A stretch of DNA of 64,000 nucleotides from Bradyrhizobium sp. NFR13 (lineage in GTDB: Bacteria > Pseudomonadota > Alphaproteobacteria > Rhizobiales > Xanthobacteraceae), in NCBI RefSeq assembly GCF_900114605.1, contig NZ_FOTP01000001.1, positions 1,488,001 through 1,552,000 on the forward strand, written 5' to 3'. Shown piece after piece: positions 32,826 through 41,984 of this stretch (position 1 is the stretch's first letter; every line of letters starts with the position of its first letter). A program made the translations under genes and the position numbers. The notes beneath the pieces are model-generated. The model saw nothing but the letters and a program-made list of their open reading frames with translations. It ran no database searches and was not told where the DNA came from.

Positions 32826-33827
32826 ATGTCGGTCAAGAAAAAGCCTCTCGTCGTCGTCACGCGCAAGCTGCCGGACTCGATCGAGACCCGCATGCGCGAA
32901 CTGTTCGATGCGCACATTAATCTCGACGACACGCCTCTGACGCCCGAGCAACTCGCTGAAGTGACCCGCACCGCCGATGTGCTGGTGCCGACCGTCACCG
33001 ACGAAATCACCAAGGAGCTGCTCGAGCATCCTGACTGCAAGCTCAAGCTGATCGCCAATTTCGGCAACGGCGTCGACAATATCGACGTCACCGCCGCCCA
33101 TGCCCGCGGCATCACTGTCACCAATACGCCGAAGGTGCTCACCGAGGACACCGCCGACATGACCATGTCGATGATCCTCGCAGTGCCGCGCCGGCTGATC
33201 GAGGGTGCCTCGATCCTGACCGAGGGCAAGGACTGGCAAGGTTGGTCGCCGACCTGGATGCTGGGCAAGCGGCTCGGTGGCAAGCGGCTCGGCATCATCG
33301 GCATGGGCCGCATAGGTCAGGCCGTGGCGCGCCGCGCCCGCGCCTTTGGGCTACAGATCCACTATCACAATCGCAAACCCGTCGCGCCGAAGATTGCCGA
33401 AGAACTCGGCGCGACCTATTGGGACTCGCTCGACCAAATGCTAGCGCGCATGGACATCATCTCGGTGAACTGTCCGCACACGCCGGCGACGTTCCACCTG
33501 TTGTCAGCACGTCGTCTCAAGCTGATCCGTAAGGACGCCTATATCGTCAATACCGCGCGGGGCGAGGTGATCGACGAAGAGACGATGATCAAGCTGATCG
33601 AGTCGGGCGACATTGCCGGCGCCGCGCTCGACGTGTTCGAGCATGAGCCCGCGGTAAGTCCGAAACTGGTGCGTCTCGCGCGCGCCGGCAAAGTCGTTCT
33701 GCTGCCACATATGGGCTCGGCGACGATCGAAGGCCGTGTCGAGATGGGCGAGAAAGTCATCATCAACATCCGGGCCTTCCTCGACAATCACAAGCCGCCG
33801 GATCGTGTACTGCCGAACATGCTGTAG
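32826..33827 (+). CDS. D-2-hydroxyacid dehydrogenase (glyoxylate/hydroxypyruvate reductase type)
   Basis: A 333-residue NAD(P)-dependent enzyme of the D-isomer family. Substrate-binding NFGNGVDNIDV (residues about 78-88), the dinucleotide fold GIIGMGRIGQAVARRA, arginine in NTARGEVID, catalytic Glu in the ALDVFEHEP segment, and the active-site histidine in LLPHMGSATIE are in order. The pattern fits D-glycerate dehydrogenase/glyoxylate reductase rather than SerA, because there is no C-terminal ACT domain. The ATG with GAGCAGG upstream was chosen; an open frame extends far upstream without similarity. Confidence 0.9.
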   Translation: MSVKKKPLVVVTRKLPDSIETRMRELFDAHINLDDTPLTPEQLAEVTRTADVLVPTVTDEITKELLEHPDCKLKLIANFGNGVDNIDVTAAHARGITVTNTPKVLTEDTADMTMSMILAVPRRLIEGASILTEGKDWQGWSPTWMLGKRLGGKRLGIIGMGRIGQAVARRARAFGLQIHYHNRKPVAPKIAEELGATYWDSLDQMLARMDIISVNCPHTPATFHLLSARRLKLIRKDAYIVNTARGEVIDEETMIKLIESGDIAGAALDVFEHEPAVSPKLVRLARAGKVVLLPHMGSATIEGRVEMGEKVIINIRAFLDNHKPPDRVLPNML

Positions 33828-33828
33828 G

Positions 33829-33856
33829 GCGCAGCCTTAGGCACGCTGCGCTTGAT
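33829..33856. terminator. Possible shared terminator hairpin
   Basis: GCGCAGC (33829-33835) pairs with GCTGCGC (33845-33851) between the convergent stops of the dehydrogenase and trmB; the T-run is short (TTGATTT). Confidence 0.5.
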
Positions 33857-34615
33857 TTACGAGACCAGCTTGAAGATGAGATAGGCGGCGATGCGGCCCT
33901 CGCGGGTGGCTTTGCGGCCGTAGCGCGTCATGGTGTAGTTCGGCCATGGCAGGCGCCAGTCATCGGCGCGCTCTGCGGTCCAGATGAAATCCGGCGATCG
34001 CGACACATGCCAGAGTGTCCACGCGACGTAATCCGGAATGTCATGCACGAAACGAAATTCGCCTGACGGCTTCAGCACGCGCGCCATCGCCGCCAGTGTT
34101 GCGTCCTGCACGAAGCGGCGCTTCCAGTGACGCTTCTTCGGCCACGGATCCGGATGGATCAGGTCGATGCGTGACAGCGATTGCGCCGGTGCCCATGTGA
34201 GAAGTTCAGCGGCGTCGCCGGCGACGAGGCGGATATTGCCGATATTCTGCGCCTCGATCTGCGTCAGAATCTTCGCCATGCCGTTGATGTAGGGCTCGCA
34301 GCCGATGAAGCCGATGTCAGGATGCGCCAGCGCTTCCGCGACCAGATGCTCGCCGCCGCCGAAGCCGATCTCCAGACGCACGGTCTCGACCTCAGTGCCG
34401 AACAGCGTGCGGATATCGTCAGGTGCGGGATGTGCGATGTCGACGGTGAGCGCCGGCAGCAGCGTCGCCATCAGGTCGGCTTGATGGTCGCGCAGCTTGT
34501 GGCCCTTGCGGCGTCCGAAGAACGAGCCGGTGTAGTAGCCGCTCTCGGCATGCGGGGACGCACCCGCGTCAGCGGGGCGGTCGTGATCGTTATGGTCGGA
34601 ATCGGCTGTGGTCAT
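33857..34615 (-). CDS. trmB: tRNA (guanine-N7)-methyltransferase
   Basis: Makes m7G46 in the variable loop of tRNAs using SAM. The family signatures appear in order: SFFGRRKGHKLR near the N-terminus, LEIGFGGGEHLVAEA (SAM loop), FIGCEPYINGMAKIL, LIHPDPWPKKRHWKRRFVQ and the C-terminal NYTMTRYGRKATREGR. I took the ATG giving MTTADSDHND; an ATG 13 codons earlier is also open and neither has a strong ribosome site. It follows the xre gene by 77 bp. Confidence 0.93.
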   Translation of the reverse strand: MTTADSDHNDHDRPADAGASPHAESGYYTGSFFGRRKGHKLRDHQADLMATLLPALTVDIAHPAPDDIRTLFGTEVETVRLEIGFGGGEHLVAEALAHPDIGFIGCEPYINGMAKILTQIEAQNIGNIRLVAGDAAELLTWAPAQSLSRIDLIHPDPWPKKRHWKRRFVQDATLAAMARVLKPSGEFRFVHDIPDYVAWTLWHVSRSPDFIWTAERADDWRLPWPNYTMTRYGRKATREGRIAAYLIFKLVS

Positions 34616-34692
34616 CGCGCGCGAGTGATACAGCCGAAACGCCACCGGCGCCATCAGGCGCTATGACGTTTTTTCCGTGAAATACCGTGATT

Positions 34693-35109
34693 CTAGCGAT
34701 GATCCGGGGCTTCGCGCGAAGCGATCTGCTCGACCAGGTCGACGATGCTGCGGCGGAGCTTGGCATCGGTGATGCGCGTGAAGGCGCGGGTCAGAGCGAG
34801 GCCTTCGGAGGTGGCGAGGAAGTCGGAGACATAGGCAGGCGAGGACGCTTCAGCGAAGCCTTCGCCGTTATGGATCGCGCCGGGGCCGCCTTCGAACAGG
34901 AACGAGACGGGGACCTGCAGAATTTCCGAAATCTGCTGCAGCCGGCTGGCGCCGACCCGGTTGGTGCCCTTCTCGTATTTCTGAACTTGCTGAAACGTCA
35001 GACCGAGGGCTTCGCCCAGCTTTTCCTGACTCATGCCGAGCATAATGCGCCGCATGCGCACACGGCTGCCGACATATTTGTCAACAGGATTGGGCGCTTT
35101 CGTCGACAT
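34693..35109 (-). CDS. XRE-family helix-turn-helix regulator
   Basis: A 138-residue regulator with a Cro/CI-type HTH at about 15-70 (RVRMRRIMLGMSQEKLGEALGLTFQQVQKYEKGTNRVG in outline) and a conserved C-terminal helix pair (LTRAFTRITDAKLRRSIVDLVEQIA). Orthologues sit next to lnt and metK in many Hyphomicrobiales. Its upstream region is dense with dyads, which suggests autoregulation. Targets are unknown. In several relatives metK follows directly; here trmB does. Confidence 0.9.
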   Translation of the reverse strand: MSTKAPNPVDKYVGSRVRMRRIMLGMSQEKLGEALGLTFQQVQKYEKGTNRVGASRLQQISEILQVPVSFLFEGGPGAIHNGEGFAEASSPAYVSDFLATSEGLALTRAFTRITDAKLRRSIVDLVEQIASREAPDHR

Positions 35110-35204
35110 CTCAATTACTCCTGGATCACATCAAGGGAGACGGATCATGCGTGGCAATCCGTCATTTAGGGCGGCTTCGGTTGTAACCAAAGGTATCCTA
35201 GTGG

Positions 35205-35351
35205 ATTATAACAACCGCGCAAATTTTCCTAAGCGGAAAATTTAAGCCACTGCACCTTTATTTCTCAATAGGTGAGAAATAAAGCTTACAAAGCTAGCTT
35301 AAAAAGCAATCACATCGAGAGGGTTGTTCGGTAGGCGGCGAAAGCTAGCTT
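35205..35351 (-). promoter_or_regulatory. Dyad-rich control region of the xre gene
   Basis: On the minus strand a perfect TATAAT (35210-35205) would start a roughly 90-nt leader for xre. AAATTTTCC-TAAGC-GGAAAATTT (35221-35243) covers its -35 position. CTTTATTTCTCA-ATAGG-TGAGAAATAAAG (35256-35284) follows, then two copies of the palindrome AAGCTAGCTT at 35291-35300 and 35342-35351, 51 bp centre to centre. All are perfect. The block is A+T-rich, with no coding frame. Confidence 0.65.
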
Positions 35352-35382
35352 GCAAGCTATATCAAATGCTTCAAGTATCAAG

Positions 35383-36990
35383 CTAGTGGCGTGCCGGCGT
35401 GCGCCGCCGAACGGCGAAAATGATCGCGAGCGCGACAAACATCGCGGCGGGAATATCGCCGATTTTCGAGTAGACCGTCGGCGAAATGGCCGCTGGTAAT
35501 CCCGAATCCAGCACGCCTTCGATACCGAGATCGAGCCGCGCGATCAGGCGGCCGACGGGGTCGACCACGACGGAAATGCCGGTGTTCGCAGCGCGAACCA
35601 GCGGCAGGCCTTCCTCGATGGCGCGGACGCGGCTTTGCTGCAGGTGCTGATAGGGGCCGGTAGAAATGCCGAACCAGCCATCGTTGGTGAGATTGACGAT
35701 CCAGCCCGGCCGATCGTTCCGCGTGGTGATATCGTCCGGGAAAACTGCTTCGTAGCAGATCAGCGGCAGCATGCGCGGCGCGCCGGGAATTTCCATAGGC
35801 TTCCGACGCGTGCCCGGAATGAAGCCGCCATGGACTTTGGTCAACTGCTGGAAGCCGATCTTCTCCATGAAGCTCTGAAACGGCAGATATTCGCCGAACG
35901 GCACCAGATGAAGTTTGTCGTAGGTCGACAGGATGCTGCCGTCGTGGTCGATCACATAGATCGAATTATAGGCCTGCGTGATGCGCATGCCGAGCGGCGC
36001 ATCCGGCGGGCGCACGGCTCCGGTGATCAGCACAGTGCCCTTCGGCAGCAGATTGGCGATCTGCGCCATCGCATCGGGTTCGCGCGACAGGAAGAAAGGG
36101 AATGCGGATTCCGGCCAGATCAGGATGTTGGCGGAGCCAACGCCTGAATTCTGCGGACCAGTCGCGCGGTCCGACAGCGCAAGATATCTGCTCATGACAT
36201 CCGCCTTGGCGGAATAGTTGAAGCGCGTGTCTTGCGACAGGTTCGGCTGCATGATGCGCAGCTTCACATTGGCAACCAGTTGCGTCGGCGTGCGCGATAG
36301 TCGGGCCATGCCATAGGCGCCCATGACGACGAGCAGCACGAGCGCAAGCGCCGGCGCCAGCCATGGCCGCTGCGTGCGCGAGCGGCCGTCGATGAGCACC
36401 GCGGGCGATGCAAAGATCGCGACGGCGACAAATGTCAGTCCCCACAGGCCGATCAGCGATGCGCTCTGCGCCAGCGCGAGCGGTTCGGTGAGAGCGTAGC
36501 CAAAGGCATTCCAGGGAAAGCCCGTCAATACATGACCGCGCAGCCACTCGCCGATCGTCAGGCTCGCGGCGAGCGCGAAGATCCGCGCGACATCCTTGGT
36601 CCAGAGTAGACGTGCCAGCCCGAAACCGATCGCCGTGAATAGCGCGAGATAGGCGGGCAGGCCACAGATCGCGGCGGGCAACAGCCATGCGAAGGTCTGC
36701 GCGTCGACGAGGAAAGCGTAGCCAATCCAGTACAGGCCCGGCACGAAATAACCGAAACCGAACCACCAGCCCGCCATGGCGGCCGCGGGAATGCCGCGCA
36801 TCTTGCCGGCGGCGGCGCCATCGATCAGCCAGACGACGACGGGGAACGTGATGAACAGCACCGGCCAGACGTTGAACGGCGCCATCGCCAGCGACGATAC
36901 CGCGCCGGCCAGCAGCGCGATGCCTGCGCGCTTCCAACCCCATGCGAGAATGATGCTGAGTGCGACCGAGCGCAGGCTACGTGATGTCAC
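35383..36990 (-). CDS. lnt: Apolipoprotein N-acyltransferase
   Basis: Adds the third acyl chain to the N-terminal cysteine of lipoproteins in the inner membrane. The 535 residues comprise about six N-terminal helices and a periplasmic nitrilase-like domain with the Glu-Lys-Cys triad: Glu in ILIWPESAFPFF, Lys in YDKLHLVPFGEYLPF, Cys in LPLICYEAVFPDD. The ATG overlaps the end of the corC-like gene by 4 bp, so the two are coupled. Confidence 0.95.
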   Translation of the reverse strand: MTSRSLRSVALSIILAWGWKRAGIALLAGAVSSLAMAPFNVWPVLFITFPVVVWLIDGAAAGKMRGIPAAAMAGWWFGFGYFVPGLYWIGYAFLVDAQTFAWLLPAAICGLPAYLALFTAIGFGLARLLWTKDVARIFALAASLTIGEWLRGHVLTGFPWNAFGYALTEPLALAQSASLIGLWGLTFVAVAIFASPAVLIDGRSRTQRPWLAPALALVLLVVMGAYGMARLSRTPTQLVANVKLRIMQPNLSQDTRFNYSAKADVMSRYLALSDRATGPQNSGVGSANILIWPESAFPFFLSREPDAMAQIANLLPKGTVLITGAVRPPDAPLGMRITQAYNSIYVIDHDGSILSTYDKLHLVPFGEYLPFQSFMEKIGFQQLTKVHGGFIPGTRRKPMEIPGAPRMLPLICYEAVFPDDITTRNDRPGWIVNLTNDGWFGISTGPYQHLQQSRVRAIEEGLPLVRAANTGISVVVDPVGRLIARLDLGIEGVLDSGLPAAISPTVYSKIGDIPAAMFVALAIIFAVRRRTPARH

Positions 36991-38102
36991 GGCGTTCCCG
37001 CGCTGTCGCCTGGCGGAGGCGTATTCACATTGTCATTGGACGGTGCCGCGCCGGCGTCCGGCGGTGCATCGCGGCGGCGCGGTTCGCGGGCGCGGGGCGC
37101 AGGCCGCTCCTTGCGGGGCCCGACGCGCAGCCGCTTGACGCGGCGCGGATCGGCATCGAGCACTTCGATCTCGAAATTGCCGGGGCCGGAAATCACTTCG
37201 CCGCGCACGGGCAAACGGCCGACATGGGTGACGAGATAGCCGCCGAGCGTTTCGACTTCCTCGCCGTCTTCGCCGGTCTCGAATTCCTCGCCGATCATGG
37301 CACGCACGTCATCGAGGCTGGCGCGTGCATCGGCGATGAAGCTGTCGCCCTGTCTGACAATGGATGGCGGCTCGTCGCTGTCGTGTTCGTCATCGATCTC
37401 GCCGACGATCTGCTCGACAATGTCCTCGATAGAGACGAGGCCGTCGGTGCCGCCATATTCGTCGACAACGAGTGCGAGATGGATGCGTGCTGCCTGCATC
37501 TGCGCGAGCAGATCGATGGCGCGCATCGATGGCGGCACGTAGAGCAGCTTGCGGATGATGCCGGTATCAACGACGGTCTGCGCCAGATCGACCGAACGCA
37601 GGTCGAGGCCCGCGGGAAACACTTTCTTCTTCTTGGCTGTCGATGGCACGACGTTGCGCGCCTTCACGGTCATGTAGGCCAGCAGGTCGCGGATATGGAC
37701 GATACCGACGGGATCGTCGAGGGTTTCGTTGAATACGACGAGGCGCGAATGGGCTGCGCTCTCGAACAGGCCCATCAATTCGCCGAGCGAGATGTCCTGC
37801 TTCACCGCAACGATATCGGCACGATGTATCATGACATCGGCGATACGGCGCTCGTTGAGGCCGAGAATGTTGCGCAGCATCGTGCGCTCGATGGTGGAGA
37901 AACCGGTCTCGTCCGGCGCGGAGGCGTCGAGCACGACTTGCAGGTCGGCACGCACCGAGCCCGGCTTCCAGCCGAACAGCGAGCGGATCGCGCGGGTCAG
38001 CCAGGTCTCCGACGTCGGGCGCATGACCTCGCCGTCGTGAACCACCGCAGGCAGATTGCTTGAGGTCTTCGAATGATCGTTTCTAGTGTCGCCGTCCGGC
38101 AT
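36987..38102 (-). CDS. CBS-domain hemolysin/CorC family protein
   Basis: A 371-residue cytoplasmic CorC/TlyC-type protein lacking the DUF21 membrane domain. It has a CBS pair (ADVMIHRADIVAVKQDISLGELM through LVVDEYGGTDGLVSIEDIVEQIVGEI) and a C-terminal CorC_HlyC domain (GGYLVTHVGRLPVRGEVISGPGNFEIEVLDADPRRVKRL in outline), with a Pro/Arg-rich tail. Relatives are linked to magnesium/cobalt efflux. It lies between ybeY (1 bp away) and lnt (4-bp overlap), the conserved order in proteobacteria. Confidence 0.9.
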   Translation of the reverse strand: MPDGDTRNDHSKTSSNLPAVVHDGEVMRPTSETWLTRAIRSLFGWKPGSVRADLQVVLDASAPDETGFSTIERTMLRNILGLNERRIADVMIHRADIVAVKQDISLGELMGLFESAAHSRLVVFNETLDDPVGIVHIRDLLAYMTVKARNVVPSTAKKKKVFPAGLDLRSVDLAQTVVDTGIIRKLLYVPPSMRAIDLLAQMQAARIHLALVVDEYGGTDGLVSIEDIVEQIVGEIDDEHDSDEPPSIVRQGDSFIADARASLDDVRAMIGEEFETGEDGEEVETLGGYLVTHVGRLPVRGEVISGPGNFEIEVLDADPRRVKRLRVGPRKERPAPRAREPRRRDAPPDAGAAPSNDNVNTPPPGDSAGTP

Positions 38103-38103
38103 C

Positions 38104-38616
38104 TCAGGTCACCCGATCCTGATCTGCATAGGGGTCTGGGATTCCAAGTGTCGCCAGGATCTCGCGCTCCAGCGCTTCCATCTCTTCTGCTTCGTCGTCT
38201 TTCTCATGATCGTAACCGACCAGATGGAGGAAGCCGTGGATCGCGAGATGGCTGAGATGGTTGGCGAAGGTTTTCTCTTCCTCGTCGGCCTCGCGGCGCG
38301 TGGTCTCGTAAGCGATCGCAATGTCGCCGAGCATGCGCGGCATATCGTCAGGCTCGTCCGCGCCTTCGGGCGGCTGTAGCGCCGGGAATGACAGGACATT
38401 GGTCGGTTTATCAATGCCGCGCCAGTTCTGGTTCAGGGTGCGGATGCCGGCGTCGTCGGTGAGCATGATGGCGAGTTCAGCGTCGGCCGTATCGGTATCG
38501 ACCATGGCGGCGGCCGCTTCGATGGCGCGGTGGATCACGGCGTCGGCATCGGCCTCGGCAGACCAGCAGTCGGCGACAATGAGAACCTCTGTCGCGGGGG
38601 ATGAATAGGTCGGCAT
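38104..38616 (-). CDS. ybeY: Endoribonuclease YbeY, rRNA maturation factor
   Basis: A zinc-dependent RNase that trims the 16S rRNA 3' end and supports ribosome quality control. The metal motif HGFLHLVGYDH (H-x3-H-x5-H) is intact, and LNQNWRGIDKPTNVLSFP is the family core. I chose the ATG giving MPTYSSPATEVLIVADCW, which fits homologues and has GAAAGAAG upstream. An alternative ATG at 38682 overlaps the phoH stop (TGATG) and adds 22 residues that include an 8-bp perfect hairpin in the DNA. Follows phoH as in most bacteria. Confidence 0.93.
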   Translation of the reverse strand: MPTYSSPATEVLIVADCWSAEADADAVIHRAIEAAAAMVDTDTADAELAIMLTDDAGIRTLNQNWRGIDKPTNVLSFPALQPPEGADEPDDMPRMLGDIAIAYETTRREADEEEKTFANHLSHLAIHGFLHLVGYDHEKDDEAEEMEALEREILATLGIPDPYADQDRVT

Positions 38617-38638
38617 TGGTATCGAACTTCTTTCGCGA

Positions 38639-38660
38639 ACGGACCCGATCCCGGGTCCGT
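38639..38660. repeat. Hairpin at the phoH-ybeY junction
   Basis: ACGGACCC and GGGTCCGT (perfect 8-bp arms, 6-nt loop) lie between the phoH stop and the preferred ybeY start. No T-run follows, so a processing or translation-control role is as likely as termination. Confidence 0.45.
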
Positions 38661-38681
38661 CGTCAGCGTATGAGTGTGTCA

Positions 38682-39737
38682 TCAGGTCTTGGCAGTGGCC
38701 GCCTTCTGCGTCGTTCCTTCGTAAGCGGCGACGATGCGGGCCACGAGTTCATGGCGGATCACGTCTTCGCCGGTGAATTTCACCTGCGAGATGCCCTGTA
38801 CGCCGTCGAGCAGACGCGCGGCTTCGGCGAGACCCGAGGTCTGGCCGTTGGGCAGGTCGACCTGAGAGGGATCGCCAGTGATGATCATGCGGCTGTTCTC
38901 GCCAAGACGCGTCAGAAACATCTTCATCTGCATCGAAGTGGTGTTCTGCGCTTCGTCGAGGATGATCGCCGCATTGGTCAGGGTGCGGCCGCGCATGAAG
39001 GCGAGCGGCGCGATTTCGATTTCGCCGGTCTGCAACGCGCGCTCCACGATGCGCCCGTCCATCAGGTCATACAGTGCGTCGTAAATGGGCCGCAGATAGG
39101 GATCGACCTTCTCGCGCATGTCGCCGGGAAGGAAGCCCAGGCGTTCGCCCGCTTCCACCGCGGGGCGCGACAGGATGATGCGGTCGACTTCCTTGCGCTC
39201 GAACAACATCGCCGCCTGCGCGACCGCAAGCCAGGTCTTGCCGGTACCGGCGGGGCCGATGCCGAACACCAGTTCGTTGCTTTTCAGCGCGCGAATATAG
39301 GCGTCCTGCGTCGCAGTGCGGGCGCGCACCGGGCGCTTGCGCAGATTGATGGTCTCGAAATTCGAGGCGGCATTTTTCGATCCTTTGGGATCGAACGGAA
39401 ACAGCGTGCCTTGCGCCAGTGTCGCGCGGATCGTGCCTTCGACATCGCCGGGGGCAAGGTCATGGCCCTGCACCGCCTGCGCATACAGCGTTTCGAGTAC
39501 GCGCCGGGCCGAGTCGCAGGCGTCGCGGGTGCCGGTGATTGTGATGTGATTACCGCGGGAGTCGACGACGACATTCAGTCGGCGTTCGATGATCGCGAGA
39601 TTCTGACCATAAGGGCCGACCAGCGAAGAGGCCGCCCGGTTGTCATCAAAGTCGATGACGACCTGCGTCTCGGCCTGCGGTGGAGTATCGAGTTTACGAA
39701 CAGCGAGCGTAGACGAATCCGATGCGCTTTTGGCCAA
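38682..39737 (-). CDS. phoH: PhoH family ATPase
   Basis: A 351-residue PhoH-type ATPase: N-terminal KH-like region (VVIDFDDNRAASSLVGPYGQNLAIIERRL in outline), Walker A FGIGPAGTGKTWLAV, Walker B AAIILDEAQNTT, and GDPSQVDLP. The gene has no suitable ATG; TTG at 39737 has GGAG 9 nt upstream and starts 5 bp after the miaB stop, so I place the start there. It is thought to act with YbeY in RNA metabolism, and the two genes adjoin here. Confidence 0.92.
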   Translation of the reverse strand: MAKSASDSSTLAVRKLDTPPQAETQVVIDFDDNRAASSLVGPYGQNLAIIERRLNVVVDSRGNHITITGTRDACDSARRVLETLYAQAVQGHDLAPGDVEGTIRATLAQGTLFPFDPKGSKNAASNFETINLRKRPVRARTATQDAYIRALKSNELVFGIGPAGTGKTWLAVAQAAMLFERKEVDRIILSRPAVEAGERLGFLPGDMREKVDPYLRPIYDALYDLMDGRIVERALQTGEIEIAPLAFMRGRTLTNAAIILDEAQNTTSMQMKMFLTRLGENSRMIITGDPSQVDLPNGQTSGLAEAARLLDGVQGISQVKFTGEDVIRHELVARIVAAYEGTTQKAATAKT

Positions 39738-39741
39738 GAAT

Positions 39742-41160
39742 TCAGGCTCCCGTGACGGTGTGAGAACGGACTGGCTGCAACACTGGTGGAACTGGAGAAC
39801 TAGCAACTGGAGGTGACGTGAGGCTGCCGAGCAGGCTGTAGCGCTCGAGGCTTTCAATGGTGACCGGAAGCACCTGGCCGATGATGTCGTCGGAGGCCAT
39901 CACATGGGCCGGTTGCAGGTAAGCGGTGCGTCCGACGATCTGGCCGGGATTGCGGGCCTTACGTTCGAACAGCACATCCACAGTGCGTCCAATCGTGGCC
40001 GCGTTGAAGGCCGATTGCTGGCTGTCGATCAGTTTCTGAAGCCGCACTAATCGCTCGTCCATGTCAGCCTGTGACACCGTCTCCTGCAAATCCGCGGCCG
40101 GCGTTCCCGGACGCGGCGAATACTTGAACGAATAAACGCCAGCGTATCCGATTTGTGTGACGAGCGCGAGCGTGGCCGCAAAATCTTCCTCGGTCTCGCC
40201 GGGGAAGCCCACGATAAAATCAGAAGTAAAAGCAATGTCTTGCCGTGCGTCACGAAAACGGTCGATGACGCGGCGATAATCTTCGGCTGTATGTTTGCGG
40301 TTCATGGCCGCCAGAACGCGGTCGGAACCCGACTGCACGGGCAGATGCACGAAGGGCATCAGCTCCGGCAAATCGCGATGCGCCGCGATCAGCGTGTCCT
40401 CGACATCGCGGGGATGGCTCGTGGAATAGCGCAGCCGGGCGATGCCGGGAATCTCGGCGAGGCGATAGAGTAGTGTGCCCAGCGCCCACGGGCGACCGTC
40501 GGGGCCATCGCCATGATAGCCGTTGACGTTCTGACCGATCAGCGTGATCTCGCGCACGCCATTGTCGGCGAGCCGCTGCACGTCGTCGATGATCTTCGCC
40601 ACGGGGCGCGAGACTTCGGAGCCGCGGGTATAGGGCACCACACAGAAGGTGCAGAACTTGTCGCAGCCTTCCTGCACGGTCACGAAAGAGGAAATGCCGC
40701 GGGCGCGAATCGCTGCCGGCTTTGGCGGCGGCAGGAAGCCGAATTTGTCCTCGATGGGAAATTCGGTGTCGAGTGCGCGGCCGCCGGCTTTAGCCTGTTT
40801 CAGCAGCGCCGGCAGGTTGTGATAGCTCTGCGGCCCGACCACGACATCGACAACGGGGGCGCGGCGAATGATTTCGTTGCCTTCGGCCTGAGCGACGCAG
40901 CCGGCGACGACCACGTTCATCTTGCGTCCGGCCTGCGCGGCTTCCGCCTTGGCGACGCGCAGCTTGCCGAGCTCCGAATAGACCTTCTCGGACGCCTTCT
41001 CGCGGATGTGGCAGGTGTTGAGGATCACCAGATCCGCGTCGTCGACATTGGCCGTCTCGACGAAGCCTTCAGGCGCCAGCGTGTCCACCATGCGCTGGGC
41101 ATCGTAGACGTTCATCTGGCAGCCGTAGGATTTGATATGCAGCTTACGCGGCGCGGTCAT
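39742..41160 (-). CDS. miaB: tRNA-2-methylthio-N6-dimethylallyladenosine synthase MiaB
   Basis: Radical-SAM methylthiotransferase acting at A37 of tRNAs reading UNN codons. The 472 residues have the N-terminal UPF0004 domain ([19 protein letters not shown]), the radical-SAM cluster motif [15 protein letters not shown], and a C-terminal TRAM domain. The ATG giving [13 protein letters not shown] was preferred over an upstream TTG. It heads the miaB-phoH-ybeY-corC-lnt run, a widely conserved order; TATAAT on the minus strand (41225-41220) may be its -10 box. Confidence 0.95.
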   Translation of the reverse strand: MTAPRKLHIKSYGCQMNVYDAQRMVDTLAPEGFVETANVDDADLVILNTCHIREKASEKVYSELGKLRVAKAEAAQAGRKMNVVVAGCVAQAEGNEIIRRAPVVDVVVGPQSYHNLPALLKQAKAGGRALDTEFPIEDKFGFLPPPKPAAIRARGISSFVTVQEGCDKFCTFCVVPYTRGSEVSRPVAKIIDDVQRLADNGVREITLIGQNVNGYHGDGPDGRPWALGTLLYRLAEIPGIARLRYSTSHPRDVEDTLIAAHRDLPELMPFVHLPVQSGSDRVLAAMNRKHTAEDYRRVIDRFRDARQDIAFTSDFIVGFPGETEEDFAATLALVTQIGYAGVYSFKYSPRPGTPAADLQETVSQADMDERLVRLQKLIDSQQSAFNAATIGRTVDVLFERKARNPGQIVGRTAYLQPAHVMASDDIIGQVLPVTIESLERYSLLGSLTSPPVASSPVPPVLQPVRSHTVTGA

Positions 41161-41279
41161 GGAACCTGCAAGGTTTGGAACCTGAATGGGCTGGAAATGC
41201 GCTTGCTGCGCAGCGTTCAATTATAGGCTGACGCCCGGAAAATCCAGCATTTCCGCAAAATATAAGGTCTTGCAAAGGT

Positions 41280-41984
41280 TTAGGTGAGATTGGCCGGTTC
41301 GCCAGCCAGTGCGCCCCTGGTCACGAGATCCGGAAGCTGCCGCATGTCGTCGAAAATGAGATGGGCGCCGGCGGCCGTCAGGGCGGCTGCCGTGGCCGGA
41401 CTGCAGTGGCCGCCGCCATGATAGCCGAGCACGGTCATGCCGGCGGCGACGCCCGCGGTCACGCCGGGAATACTGTCCTCGATCACCACGCAGCGCTCCG
41501 GCGCGGCATTCATTTGGGCCGCGGCAAACAGAAACAGATCGGGCTGTGGCTTGCCGCGCTCGACCTGCAGGGCGGAAAACAGATGCGGATCGAAGCGATC
41601 CAGCAGTCCAGTCGTGGTGAGGCTGCTGCGAATGCGCGTCGGCGTGCCCGAGGACGCGACGCAAACGGGGTGGGACAGGATCGCGAGTGTCTCGGCGATA
41701 TGCGGGATCGGCTGCAGCTTCGCGCCGAACACCTCGTCGATCGTGGCTTTCAGCGTCGCGGTGTAGTCATCGGGCAGCACGCGGCCGAGCTCGGTCTCGA
41801 CTTCCAGGCGCGCCTCGCGCGCGGACCGGCCGAGGAAACGCTCATGCACCTGATCGGCGGTGATGGGATAGCCGAACTGTGTCAGAACATCCGCATGGAC
41901 GACACAAGCGAGGGCCTCACTGTCGACGAGCACGCCGTCACAATCGAAGATGACGAGATCAAAGCGCGACGAAATTGAACTCAC
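41280..41984 (-). CDS. HAD-superfamily hydrolase (phosphatase/phosphoglucomutase-like)
   Basis: A 234-residue HAD-IA protein. Motif I DLVIFDCDGVLVDSE carries the nucleophile and general-acid aspartates; motif II is CVASSGTP; the lysine is in RGKPQPDLFLFAA; motif IV is CVVIEDSIPGV. The helical cap (residues 20-85) suggests small phosphosugars. The ATG overlaps the fur stop by 4 bp, so it is translated after fur; specificity is unknown. Confidence 0.88.
   Translation of the reverse strand: MSSISSRFDLVIFDCDGVLVDSEALACVVHADVLTQFGYPITADQVHERFLGRSAREARLEVETELGRVLPDDYTATLKATIDEVFGAKLQPIPHIAETLAILSHPVCVASSGTPTRIRSSLTTTGLLDRFDPHLFSALQVERGKPQPDLFLFAAAQMNAAPERCVVIEDSIPGVTAGVAAGMTVLGYHGGGHCSPATAAALTAAGAHLIFDDMRQLPDLVTRGALAGEPANLT

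Noticed and set aside
36960-38063. Plus-strand frame of 367 codons opposite the CorC-like gene
   Set aside because: Shadow frame; the minus strand encodes a clear CBS/CorC_HlyC protein.
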